Shown here: positions 10,641-21,500 of the stretch, piece by piece
How the letters are laid out: each line of letters begins with the position of its first letter
How positions within the stretch are numbered: the first letter of the stretch is position 1
DNA from: Euryodendron excelsum
Taxonomy: Eukaryota; Streptophyta; Magnoliopsida; Ericales; Pentaphylacaceae
DNA: 64,000 bases
Assembly: GCA_033060915.1 (NCBI GenBank)
Contig: CM065378.1
Location: forward strand, 14,831,501-14,895,500
Reading direction: 5' to 3'
The notes under the pieces: generated by a model
Seen by the model: the letters and a program-made list of their open reading frames with translations, nothing else
What the model was told of the DNA's origin: nothing
Database searches by the model: none
Position numbers and translations under genes: made by a program

Positions 10641-12890
10641 GATTATTCTAAAAATTTGAAATCGAATGGCTATGGCTGCCCAAAAGATGTGTAAGTTGGT
10701 GGTGTTTATAAGTTATAAGATATTTTTAAAAAATTATATTTAAAAATAAATTTTTTTAATAAACATAATTAAGTATAAATTATTTTTTTAAGTTATTTAT
10801 CTAAATATATTTTTAAAAAATTATAAACTACCAAATAATCTACTACTAAACACCCGTAAGAGAGATAGAGATATAGAGCCGTTTGTGTTGTTGATTGTCC
10901 CAGAATTTGAATTTAGAAGTATTATCTTTCACATTTGTTTATGTTTTCAACTGAGACTATGTTTTCCGGTTTTTGTACATTGTGACTTGCAATGAATTGT
11001 CTTCGATGGAGTTAACTGATCCCCACGGTTGAGTACCTGCGCTGCTACGCACAAAACTGGTTTTAGCCGTTGGATCTAATGTTTGTACACCCCATTCACA
11101 CAGAACAGAGGGCATTTAATGCTCAATTTCTTGCTCTCATCAATTGTCGTACAATAGACCCATGCGGATGAGATTTTTTTTTTTAGCTTTGTATTGCAGT
11201 TGGTGTAAGGTATGGGACGCACCATTTGATTTGATAAATTTGGACAGGAGTTGGAAGAGTAAGAGAAGTTGACAAAGTAATCTCAACCGTAAAGTAAAGG
11301 AAAAGCTTTGTTCCAAACCGTTAAATGTAAATGTAAATTGGGTGCTTACCATTTCATGGAATCTGATTTATCAACAACTAATTCATGTCAATGAAATGTC
11401 TCCAATCATTTTCAGTTCAAAAAAATATTAAAAATAAAAACTGTTTAATATGAACACTGAATATGATAATGTTAAACAGATTTTGTAGATAAATCAACAA
11501 TATTAAGACATTATTTAAGACTCTTGTGTACGAAGAGATTATTTTCATGTCTTGAACCTGTAACGCCTAATTCGTAATGGAGTAATTTTATATTAAATAA
11601 TGATTATAAAAAGATTACTATAATAATAATTATAAAAGCTTACTATAAACAACGAGTCTTTGGGTGTGTGTACATATATACCTGCACTTGACTTTCTGTT
11701 TAATGGGTTGTTAAGTGATTGGTTAAATTAAAAAAACAAAAAAAAAAAAAACTAGTTTCGTGACTGGATTTGAATACATTGGTGCTGGCCTGAGTGGAAG
11801 TCCGGGATAGATAAGGGCTCAGACTCTTGGCCGGCTGACAACAGAAGTTGGCTGCCTAAATTGAAACCTTGATTCATAAAACCAATATAACCAAATCATT
11901 TGAAGCTTCAATTGCATTGTAAATCAAATATTCTAATTTCCATGCACAATTCATATCCAGTGGTAATCCCAGCGTAGAGATTGGAGCATTTTTACTGTTA
12001 AATTTGAAGTTTTGAGATTTTATGTTGCTAAAAGTTTCATTGTAGTCAAACGCCTAAAATTTCTGTGCAGATAACCCATCTTAAGCTCCATTACAACGAT
12101 TTTTTTTAATATTTTTGTGGTCTGAGAGTACATATCAAATATAGCACAACCAATCCCAAAATGTGAAGATCAAAAGGCAAAAAAGAGATCCAAAAGCTTT
12201 CTACAAAGAGTACAAAGTCTCCGTGATGTGGACTTAGTGGGATTAAGGCAGTCTTTCACCACAAGGATGATATGGCCACATAGAGGATAGGTATCCATGT
12301 CTCGTCAACGTAAAACATGAATAGAACAAGCCAGAATGGGCTCATGTGACCAGCCCAAATTGTTTAAGCTAAGGACACAAAAATTATTAGGTATGATAGT
12401 ACAAGCAATTCATTACCCACTTCCATGATAAAAGGCTTAAGCACATGACATGACTCACTGTAACGGGGTGTTGCATTTAGGGCAACAAATGGTGAAAGTA
12501 CTCCTCATTCTTCCCTTCTCCATTTCCCCTTCTTTTATATTTTCTTCAGACTCTCACATGCATCCATATTACCTTGTGAAAGCTACACTTATAACTCACA
12601 ATTTTATAGAGAGTAATATTTTATAAATAATATTTTCACTCAAAATAACATGGTTATCAATGGTTCTTTTATGTCAAACCAAAACACTCATTTCTTTGGT
12701 TCATAATTTCAAATATTATTGTCACGTTATTTTAGTGTAATTTTTTGTATAATAATTTTATAAGAATAGAAATTTTCTTTTAAAAAATTTTACCTTTTTT
12801 TTTAATTTCTTCATAAGTAATTCTTCTCAAGGTAATAAAAAATTTTAAAGGACCAAAATCAGCCAAGCCCAAAACCCAAAGCCTATCCTA
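10641..12890. other. Intergenic AT-rich region
   Basis: No gene is supportable. The stretch 10690-10860 is extremely A/T-rich. Around 12600-12790 there is a weakly self-complementary A/T-rich segment that could be an old MITE, but its ends are not clear. Short frames here have no recognisable protein. Confidence 0.35.
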
Positions 12891-12953
12891 GACTTCTAGT
12901 TAAGTGCAATGTTTGTAGTGAAAGAATCAAAGAAGAAAAAGCATTGGGATGGT

Positions 12954-12981
12954 GCCACGTGGAAGCGACAACGCCACGTGG
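12954..12981 (+). promoter_or_regulatory. Paired G-box elements upstream of the LTPG gene
   Basis: Two identical GCCACGTGG boxes (12954-12962 and 12973-12981) lie 19 bp apart, about 245-270 bp before the ATG at 13223. The CACGTG core with flanking GCC/GG is the G-box/ABRE-type site for bZIP and bHLH factors. Pairs of such sites often confer ABA or light response. The sites are seen directly; the response is inference. Confidence 0.6.
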
Positions 12982-13100
12982 TAAACCTACGGATCGAAAC
13001 TCATTTAAGGCACCGGCCCTATCTCCCCGCTTCAAGTAGACAAGTAGCAACTCCCAGTCACAAAATTAACTCCATCAACAACCACCAACTCACCTATATG

Positions 13101-13107
13101 TATAAAT
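13101..13107 (+). promoter_or_regulatory. TATA box of the LTPG gene
   Basis: TATAAAT lies 116 bp before the start codon and about 120 bp after the second G-box. Initiation about 30 bp downstream would give a leader of roughly 90 nt. No other TATA-like string is better placed. Confidence 0.5.
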
Positions 13108-13222
13108 GTGTCTATGTATACATTATATACACCACATCTATATCTATCTGTGTATTAAGGAAGGAATAGCAGAAACTCTGTCTAAGCACTCACTTCACAA
13201 TTGCACTTTGGTTCATTAGAAT

Positions 13223-16200
13223 ATGGTGAAGAAGATGAGAGCCCAACCTCTTGCTTCAGCGGGCTTGTTTGTGGTTTTTCTTGTGTGTGCGGCGGTTGCT
13301 GTTGGTGCGGCTACTACCGGAGAGCAGTGCAGCGACGCCTTCACGAAGGTGGGGACGTGCCTGAGCTACGCGACGGCGAAGGTAGCGACGCCGACGAAGG
13401 AGTGTTGCGGGGCGGTGACGGACATAAAGGCGAGCAACCCGGTTTGTTTGTGTTACATCATACAGCAGGCCAACAACAACGCGAGTCAGCAGATCAGGAG
13501 CATGGGTATACAAGTGTCTCGCTTGCTGCAGCTCCCCTCTGCTTGTCAGTTGACTAATGCTAGCGTCAGTGACTGCCCAAGTAAGACTATACAGCAATCT
13601 CTCTCTCTCTCTTTTCTCTCTCATAAACGTGCGGCAAGTCTACCCATGTTTTTGTTATATCTATGATTAATAGTCTAAAATCGATCAGTTTAAGGGTATG
13701 TTTCATATTTATGGAGGGGAAATGGAAAGAGAGAGAGGGAAGGAAAATAGGAATGGAATTAGATGTCTTTTCTTGTTTGGTTTAAAATATATATATATAT
13801 ATATATATAAATTTAAAAAACGCTAAATTTTCACGTTACAAACTAATTAAATAAGGAAAGAAAAGATTTTTTTTTTTCTCTCTTCAAATATCAAACATAA
13901 TTTGATGCAGATTTGAATTTTTTCAATTCAATGATTTGAAATAGAAATTTTTTTTCATAATTAATAAATTTGATATAATCTTATCTATTTTTTATTAAAA
14001 TTACGTCGTTTTGTATTAAATTTTATTTTTATATAAAATTATTAAATTATTTATATTTAAATAAATTTTAAATTAATTTATCTGAACTTTTATTTTTATG
14101 TCTCAAATACCTCAATCAATAAAAAAAAATAAAAATTGACTTGAAGTAGGGAGAATCAAAATCTCTTAATGTTAGACCCTTTTGACTTAGATGGTCTAGG
14201 CCTACACGAGCTCTAGAGTGCCAGTCCAAAGCCTGGATATATCCAGCAAATATATGTATATATGAAGTTCTCAAGACTCAACCACCTCAAAAGACCTCCT
14301 AGGCCCATGCTTGCTAAAGTAATTTTGGGTTCCTCGTCTAAAAAAAAAAGGAAAGAATGAAAAAAAGGCTACCATACTTAACATACTAATGTCCCGTAAA
14401 GAATTTTCATTAACAGACTTGTAGGACTTTTAGGAAAACAACGAAAATTACAATAATCGTTCATGACTTCATGCTGCTTGTGAAATTCTGATAGTAGGTA
14501 TTGTTGGTCTTACTAGAATGAAATGATTGGATATGGTTTTTATTGAGACCAGACTATGATGCAATCCGGTGCTTGTTGAAGGGCATTAGCTCAAATTGGG
14601 AAATTGCAATAAGTTATGAGGGCAAATAGTAACCAAAAAGAAGAAAAACAAGAGGGAAATGTTAGACAAATCCCATTTCGCACCTCATTTTTTTATTTCT
14701 AAACACAAATGAACATATTCCACGTGCATTTATTAATGTAGTTTCCACTTTTAAGTGTGATAACATGGGGTGAAAATGGGAACTTGTATAGTTGTAAGTA
14801 CAAAGGCATCTCAACAGTCTAATTTAAATTGAGTTCTAATGCATATTTCATATATCCATCAAGAAAATGTTATTGTGTGTAAACTTCTTTTCAATGACTT
14901 TTGAAGTCCATATCATGTTGTTTTTGGAACATCATACCTTTAAATGAAATCTAAACACCAACTTTGGCAACGGATCAAGCATGAGCCCATTTTGGGTTGA
15001 ATTCAAGGATCCATTGTTGCCTAGTGCATACTTGAGCAACCACCAATTTGTATTGCAGGCACTTGTGGGATTATTTAGCGATTTAGATACCCTCCAAACC
15101 CCTCATATTGGATGGTATAATTATAAAAAAATTTATTTTATGTCGTTAAACTTCTAATAGAATTATCTTCTTTCCAGACAAATTACATAGCATGCAATGT
15201 TTTTGTTTTTAGTTTTATATTTTAACTAATATGCCCTCAAAGTATATCTTTCATGAAAATTAATGCTAAAAATATAGGGGAAAAGTATTCCACCTAACCA
15301 GTTTGGAAGAATAATTCAAATGAAGAGACTAGTAACAACAACGATAAACTTAGTGGTGATGGTGTTTAAGGTGGATGTGTCAATGGCTTTGTACATCATT
15401 TATAACGAGGGAGGGAGGGAAAGGGTGGGGGGGGGGTGGGGGTGGTGGTGGTCGCTGACAATTGTAATGTGTACTTGAAATGAGTAATGTTACATAGAAT
15501 CTCAGTTTTCAATCCCTTTTTTTCATTCTAAACACAATGTTGTAGGGATCATCTTAATAAATGCATGTGGAACCTATTCATTATGTCTAGAAGTGAGAAA
15601 GGAGATTGAGAAATGGGAGTACATATAATATTTTCTATTTGGATTTGCAATAGCTAGTAGCAGTGATTCTAGGAAAATAATGTTATGCATAAATTAATTC
15701 CTCAATTAAATTTCTTACCCACAAAGACACAATATAATGAAACTCACATTAATAAATGCACGTCAGACTCATCCACTTGTATCTTATAGATGAAAAAATG
15801 AATTGAAAATTTGGTTTATGTATAGCATTTTCCTTCTAAGAAATGCAGTTTTTTGTTTGCTTAAGTTATGAGCCTATTTGTTTCCTTCTTCCCTTTTCCA
15901 TAGAAGCACTTCAAAACTTCACTAGCTATGGCAAACACCTTGTTTTCTCTTAAGTTTCTTCCTAGCATTGCTTCCCTATTTTCGACGGTAAATAATGTAC
16001 TTTGGAAAAGTTGTGGAAACATTAGGATATTCGGATTGCTAGTGCTGTTGTTTGTTCTCGAGGGACCTCCACTTTTTTTTTCCAGCTTGTTTTGCACCTG
16101 GGCCATTCCGTCTGAATGTGGCAGACTTTCTGAAGTCTACTATTACACGGGAAAACGGAAAAGAAAAAGGAAATTTAAAGTGAAAAATTTGTTCTCCTAT

Positions 16201-16995
16201 CTTATCTTCCTCCATTCTTTTCCTAGGAAAAAGAATAAAGAGACATTTGGATTTGTTTTACCTTTCATACGTGCAACTTCAGTCATAGGAGCCCATTGAT
16301 CTGAACTATTTTCCGTAAGTCCATTCGAGTCACCAAACCAAAGTTTTTATAGTTCACATTTTCTTGGTAATGCCCAGCATTGCTACTATACGGAAGAGCA
16401 GAAAATTCAAACAGAATTTCTATACAAAATTGTGTGAATTAGAGTCATTCTCTTTCAAACAAAACACTCATTATGATAGCACTTAATTACAGAAATGTTA
16501 TCGCCCCATCGTCTTGTATGATTGATTTTCTATATAAAATTTTTAGAAGAATAGCATTTTCAAGCTAGTATGAGAATTGTAAAGTCATCAATTCATGAAA
16601 GGCCCATTTAGGAGGAACCAGAATTATTAATCTATTAATACATAGTTTTTCTGTATATCTTTTATCTACACTAGCATGATAATTCATCAGATTTACCTGT
16701 GAACCTTGCTATCTTTTCATTCATGTCTAGTTTAAATTTCATCAGGTGCTAACTTTGTGTTTTGTGCCTTCTGTTTTACCGAGCAGAGCTTTTAAACATA
16801 CCTCCAAGCTCTCCTGACTATGCACTCTTCACAAATTCTTCTGCGTCATCAACCACTCCTAGTACAACCACAGCGACGATGCCGGCCGGTGACTCCAGCC
16901 GGTCCAAGCAAGGACCTCAACTTGCAGGACTTGTCGCAATTGCTATGGCCATTTTCTTCTGTGTGTTCCCGGCCAAGGTTGGCTCGACATGGTGA
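13223..16995 (+). CDS. LTPG1: GPI-anchored non-specific lipid-transfer protein (LTPG1-like)
   Basis: Two exons: 13223-13580 and 16787-16995, separated by a 3.2 kb phase-1 intron. The product has 188 residues. Residues 1 to about 30 are a signal peptide (LFVVFLVCAAVAVGA). The eight-cysteine lipid-transfer fold follows, with spacing visible in QCSDAF, VGTCLSY, KECCGA, PVCLCYI, PSACQL and SDCPK. Exon 2 adds LLNIPPSSPDYALFTN, a Ser/Thr/Pro-rich linker, small residues (GDSSRSKQG) suitable for a GPI attachment site, and a hydrophobic tail (LAGLVAIAMAIFFCVF). Such proteins sit on the outer face of the plasma membrane and help export cuticular wax lipids. The family is certain. The LTPG1 assignment rests on the NCPKLLxIxPSSPD-type junction and genomic context. 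Confidence 0.9.
14656..14796. mobile_element. MITE copy E in LTPG intron (inverted orientation)
   Basis: On the minus strand its centre reads ATTAATAAATGCACGTGGAA, the same core as copy C (15675-15832), with degenerate terminal inverted repeats (AAATGTTAGACAAATCCCATTT at the left, TGAAAATGGGAACTTGTATA at the right). Confidence 0.5.
15409..15452 (+). repeat. G-rich tract in LTPG intron
   Basis: It consists of G-runs of 3-10 separated by single A or T (GGGAGGGAAAGGGTGGGG... then GGTGGTGGTGG). It meets the simple rule for a G-quadruplex on the transcribed RNA strand. Confidence 0.6.
15486..15636. mobile_element. MITE copy D in LTPG intron
   Basis: Left end AATGTTACATAGAATCTCAG; the reverse complement of the right end is AATATTATATGTACTCCCAT. 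The centre contains CTTAATAAATGCATGTGGAA, matching the family core. It lies about 40 bp from copy C in the same orientation. Confidence 0.5.
15675..15832. mobile_element. MITE copy C in LTPG intron
   Basis: Ends TAATGTTATGCATAAATTAA and TTTGGTTTATGTATAGCATT are inverted repeats. The centre contains CATTAATAAATGCACGTCAG. It is the best-preserved family member together with the copies in the tandem duplication. Confidence 0.6.
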
Positions 16996-17951
16996 AAGCT
17001 CACCTAACAGTAGTGAAGCTCTTGTGTTTCTATTATCTTAATGTTTTCTTGACTTCTGCGACTTTAGGACCATTATCTTTCAACTGTATGTTGTAATGGT
17101 GGAGTTTATTTTGACGCTCAAAGTTTTCACTAAGGGCCTATCTTTCATTTTTGGTATACGCATTGCCAGATATATGAATCTATGTATTCTATTAGCTCCT
17201 ATTGTATTATGCTAATCTTTGATTTGGTCTCTGGGTTGGCCTTTATCAATTTATTCCCGTAATTTGAATGAAGAAAACTAATGAACTTTGTTTCGACTTC
17301 CATAATAGCTCTCTACAATATACCAGCGAGGGAAGCCAGAATTTCAGGTGCTCATGAGTCAAATCTCCTTCAATCAGTGGAGCAGTGACGGATCTCGCGT
17401 GTTGTATATTCCTTTATTTGCTTTCTGGTTTCTGCCTAATTTTTATGGAACTAGAGACCATGGATTATCATAATTCATAAGGGTTCCAATTGTTCATCTT
17501 CGAATTCTATTCCACCTGCCACAGTTTAGTCAGCAGTTAATAAGTAAACATAATCTGTTTGGACAGTTCCATAAAGTGGTAATGCCATCTCTTTTTTTTT
17601 TTTATTTTTTTTTATTCACACATGAAATGCATATCATTTGCTTCACCTTATAAGAGCATATACTAGATCCGTGACTTCAAAACTCATCCCTTCCCTCGCC
17701 ACAACTAAAGAATGGAATCTGATGTTCGAATTCTTTGCGTTGTATAAAGCATTTTTTAAAGAAAATCATTGTGTACATTGGTACCTGATAGTAGCTACCT
17801 GCCTAGACAATTTGTATTCTACTTGTTAGGGATGAGTCCTTCGACCCAATCTTGGACAGATTCTTCGACATCATAAATATATACATATATGTATATATGT
17901 GTTTTTGTGCGTAAGAAAAAAAAGAAAAAGAAAAAAAAATCATAAATATAT

Positions 17952-17983
<32 letters not shown>

Positions 17984-18085
17984 GTTTTTGTATGTTAAGA
18001 AAAAAAGAAAAAAAAAACCATCCCCTGTAAACGTATGTCCTATATTGAAATCTTGTTATGATTATTATGATATGTATGTTTACAG
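16996..18085. other. LTPG 3' flank and intergenic DNA
   Basis: The first 280 bases or so look like 3' UTR (T-rich, ending near 17280). After that no gene is visible. At 17880-17990 there are (AT)n/(AC)n microsatellite runs, with two similar lines containing TATGTTTTTGT and A-rich strings about 70 bp apart. Confidence 0.4.
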
Positions 18086-18211
18086 TTGACAAGTGGAGTT
18101 AGCCTAGTTGTAAGAGGCGGCTTAACCCATACTTTATTATGGGTTCGACGACTTTCCCCTCTCCTAGAGCTTCAGCCCTCCTAAGAACCAGCAAAAAAAA
18201 AAAAAAAAAAC
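18086..18211 (+). mobile_element. tRNA-derived SINE with poly(A) tail and target-site duplications
   Basis: The element carries an A-box-like TAGCCTAGTTGTAAGAGG and a B-box-like GGGTTCGACGACTTTC, ending in a run of 18 A. It is bracketed by an 11-base direct repeat: TATGTTTACAG at 18075-18085 and TATGTTTATAG at 18212-18222, one mismatch apart. This combination is diagnostic of retroposition. The exact SINE family is not known to me. Confidence 0.75.
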
Positions 18212-18289
18212 TATGTTTATAGCTATCAAGAGAGGTGGGTCGGGTGGTGGACTGTTATCAGGGCCAGTCTGTGGATTGCAAGGATATGA

Positions 18290-18446
18290 AGCAATTGGGC
18301 CAGATATTGGGTTCTTGGGCGGGCTAGAGCCCAATTATTCATAAAAGAAAGATGCCGAGTTGGGCCACCCTTGGCCTTGCTAATGTGCCCAATAATACGA
18401 AACAGAGGTTTGTCGAACAACTGGGATGTCGATAGAGGTATATAAA
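18290..18446 (+). promoter_or_regulatory. Promoter of the RanBP2-type zinc-finger gene: site II motifs and TATA box
   Basis: Several TGGGCC/GGCCCA-type motifs (ATTGGGCC near 18293, GTTGGGCC near 18361, GCCCAAT near 18329 and 18387) match site II elements bound by TCP factors in growth-related genes. A TATATAAA lies at 18439-18446, about 130 bp before the start codon. The motif pattern fits constitutive expression; that is inference. Confidence 0.5.
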
Positions 18447-18576
18447 GCCAGCCCTCAATTTTATCAGCATAGCGTGTCTTACTCCCAGCCCTAGTGACAA
18501 CTCGTGTACAGTCGGAGCTCGTTCCTTTCAATCCCAAGGTTAAAACTCTCCGATCTCTCTAGAGCTCGCCGTTGCT

Positions 18577-21500
18577 ATGTCTCAGGTTAATCAATCATCT
18601 TCTACATCTTTCAATTTCTCAATTTCTTCCTTTATTTTCCGAATCAGGCAATCGCACTCTCCCCTCGTATTTATGTGTATGTATCTGCAACGGGATTAGG
18701 TTTCAGTGAATGTACTTTGTGCATTTACCTATTGTTTGATTGATGATTTTGAAGCGATCAATCTGAAAAAATTTAGGTTTCAATGCATGTGAGTAACCTG
18801 ATTTATGTGTTGAGGGAATTGTCTATTGATATACTTGTATATACGCGAGTAAACCTGATTCTTTCCTCGATTTTAGGTGGATAACAGAAATTCTTCAGCA
18901 GCCAAACGAGCTCGAACTGACGGTATGATTATTCCTCTATTCCGTCTCTCAACATTCTTTGCATATATATGTTTGTGTGTATTCATTGCAAATAATATCT
19001 CTATATTTACAGTAACGTATAAAAGTGTGCTTGTAGTCATGAGTAGAATAGGAATTGCTTCAGTTGCGTTTATTGTTTTCCTTTCAATCTATTATTTTGT
19101 GTAGTTAGAATCATTTGGAGAATAGTTAGTCTGGTGAGATGCATGGTATTTTTGGTAATGGTCTGACTTGAATTTCTGAGAGCCTTCTGACTTGGCGAGT
19201 CCGCTAGTTTTGCCAATCCTCTAGAAATATGTAGTTCAGCACTAAACATCAGTCCAAGGCCATAATTTGTTTTTTGGTGTTACTTATTTGTTTTAGAAAG
19301 GTCTTTTTAAAATCTGAAATATTTTTATTTTTTGTTCTTATGAATTATACGAAATCAATAGTTAGTGGGGATGTGACTTTCGAAGGATTGTAAATGTTAT
19401 TTGGTCAGAGGGTACTATGTATGGTTTCAATTATATTGCGATTCTTCTTTGCATCCTAAAATGTCTCGACTTCATTGTTGGCTAAATATGTCTAAAACAA
19501 CAAAAAGAAAACGTTTTTCCAATCATTTTGGTAATTTGATAATTTCAGATTTTCTTGGACATACATGTCCGGATCAAATTGTAGAATGGGAAAGGCTCTC
19601 TTTTGATGCTGACTGAAAGGCAAGTAAAGACTGTGTTTACGAAGGAGACGTGTACATGTAGTTGTGCAGTAACATACATAAATGCATCTTAAATATATAT
19701 GTGTGTTTTTTGCTTGATGTCTGTGTGATGTTTGTTATCTTGTCTCGTGAAATTGGCTTCTGAAGCTGGCACAATTATCAATTGATTTTCATTACTCATG
19801 TCAATCATTGGCTCTGATATGTCTTGTTTTCTTCAGTTGTGATCGAGACCCATTTGTTCTTTATGTTTGTAGGTGGTCGCAGGGAAGATGATTGGACCTG
19901 CCCCAGCTGCGGCAATGTCAATTTTTCATTCAGGACGACTTGCAATATGCGTAACTGTACTCAGTCTAGGCCAGCAGATCACAACTCAGTAAGATCTCAA
20001 ATACAACATTCCATTTCCCTGAATGAGTTAACTCAATCAACGTTCCTTATACGAATTGTGTAGTGAAATCCATGTGTTAATTATGCATATTTTATTTCCG
20101 ATAAGTATGTTAATTTTGCATATTTATCAATATCTGTTCTTTAAAATGTAGCTTATTGCTTTTGCTAAGTGTTCTTTGTAATATTTGAAAGTTCTCTTCT
20201 AAGTTGCAATAGCATACATGTTAATTCCTTGTGCGAACATTGCCCTTAGCTTATCCATAATGTCTTTTAGTCATTTCTGGCTTGCTGATTGCTTTAATTC
20301 TCGTTATTTACTTTTAAAATCTTGGCCTGGTCAAAGTTTTCATAATTATCAGCTTTTCTGTCTGTATATACTTTCTTCACATCAACCTTGCTATCTGCAT
20401 TGTGTTTATCATGCTTGATGTCAGATCTGTTCAACATGCTGTTTAATGTTTTGGCGGTGTTTTGCAGCTAGTTTAATTTTTATCCATCTGCTGTAGGATG
20501 TCTGGATTTTTTAGAATTTACCACAGTTAGTTTATAAGATACTCCCCCCAGGCCCCAAAAAAAAAATTGAAATAAGGAAAAAAAAAACTTGTTTTTCCCC
20601 AGGGCAAGTTGATGTAGTTCTTTTATAGTACTTCTTTTTTGTCCCTTCCTAATTCCACTTTTACCTGTTTTGTTTTTGCAGTCATATGTAATTGGTTGTG
20701 GCACTTATATTGAAGTTATTTCTTCCCTTCTAATTCCACTTCTACCTGTTCTGTGTTTGCATTAATGTGTGAATAGTTGTGCCACTTATTACTGAATTCT
20801 TCCTTCTCTCTCTTTTTTCAGAAATCTGCTGTGAAACCCATGTACCCCCCACACGGCTACTCTTCCTCGGCTCCCTATCTAGGCTCTGGTGCACCCTCCT
20901 CAATGTATATGGGTGTGCCTCCTTATGGCTCTTCTCTCTTCAATGGATCATCTATGCCTCCTTATGATGTTCCATATTCTGGGGGTTCTGCATATCCTTA
21001 CAACTATGGCAGCCGCCTTTCTGGAGGCAGCCCATATAGACCGCTGCATCTATCTGGTCCACCACCTTATTCTGGTGGATCTATGATGGGAAATGGTAAG
21101 AGCTTCTTATTGGTTATATTATTAAATAAAATGGCTGTAATGCCTTTGTTCCTTAAGTCAGTTTCTAATTACCTTCTTTTTTTTTCTTAACTGTTTAACT
21201 ATTCTGATATACGCCATCATTATGCTTCACTTGATCTACTCTACTTTTTGGCTAAGAAGAAGCTTCTGTGAATCTACCCTTTCTTTTATAGACTTCCTAG
21301 GAGAGCTCTGTGTTGGTGTAGGGCTGTGATTAATTATGTATGCTTTTTGAAAAGAGAGTTGTGCCCCTTTGGTGCTTTTTAATATTAGTTTACTTAATAA
21401 AAAAAAATAGCCTGCTCCTCTTGACCCACCTGCTCACATATCCTCAAGCAAGAAAATTTGATTTGTACTACTAGATTTTTTATTGAGGGCTTAATGAGCA

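Larger units (their letters stand above)
13581..16786 (+). other. Large LTPG intron with MITEs and simple repeats
   Basis: The donor is CCCAA/GTAAGA and the acceptor GAGCAG/AG. An (AT)n run lies at 13787-13809 and a G-rich run at 15409-15452. Three MITE copies occur at 14656-14796, 15486-15636 and 15675-15832, so transposon insertion explains part of the length. A 123-codon frame at 15928-16299 has no family resemblance and is treated as chance. Confidence 0.7.

Noticed and set aside
15928..16299. 123-codon plus-strand frame inside the LTPG intron
   Set aside because: No family resemblance, low-complexity K/R and hydrophobic runs, no splice support, and it lies within an intron on the same strand.
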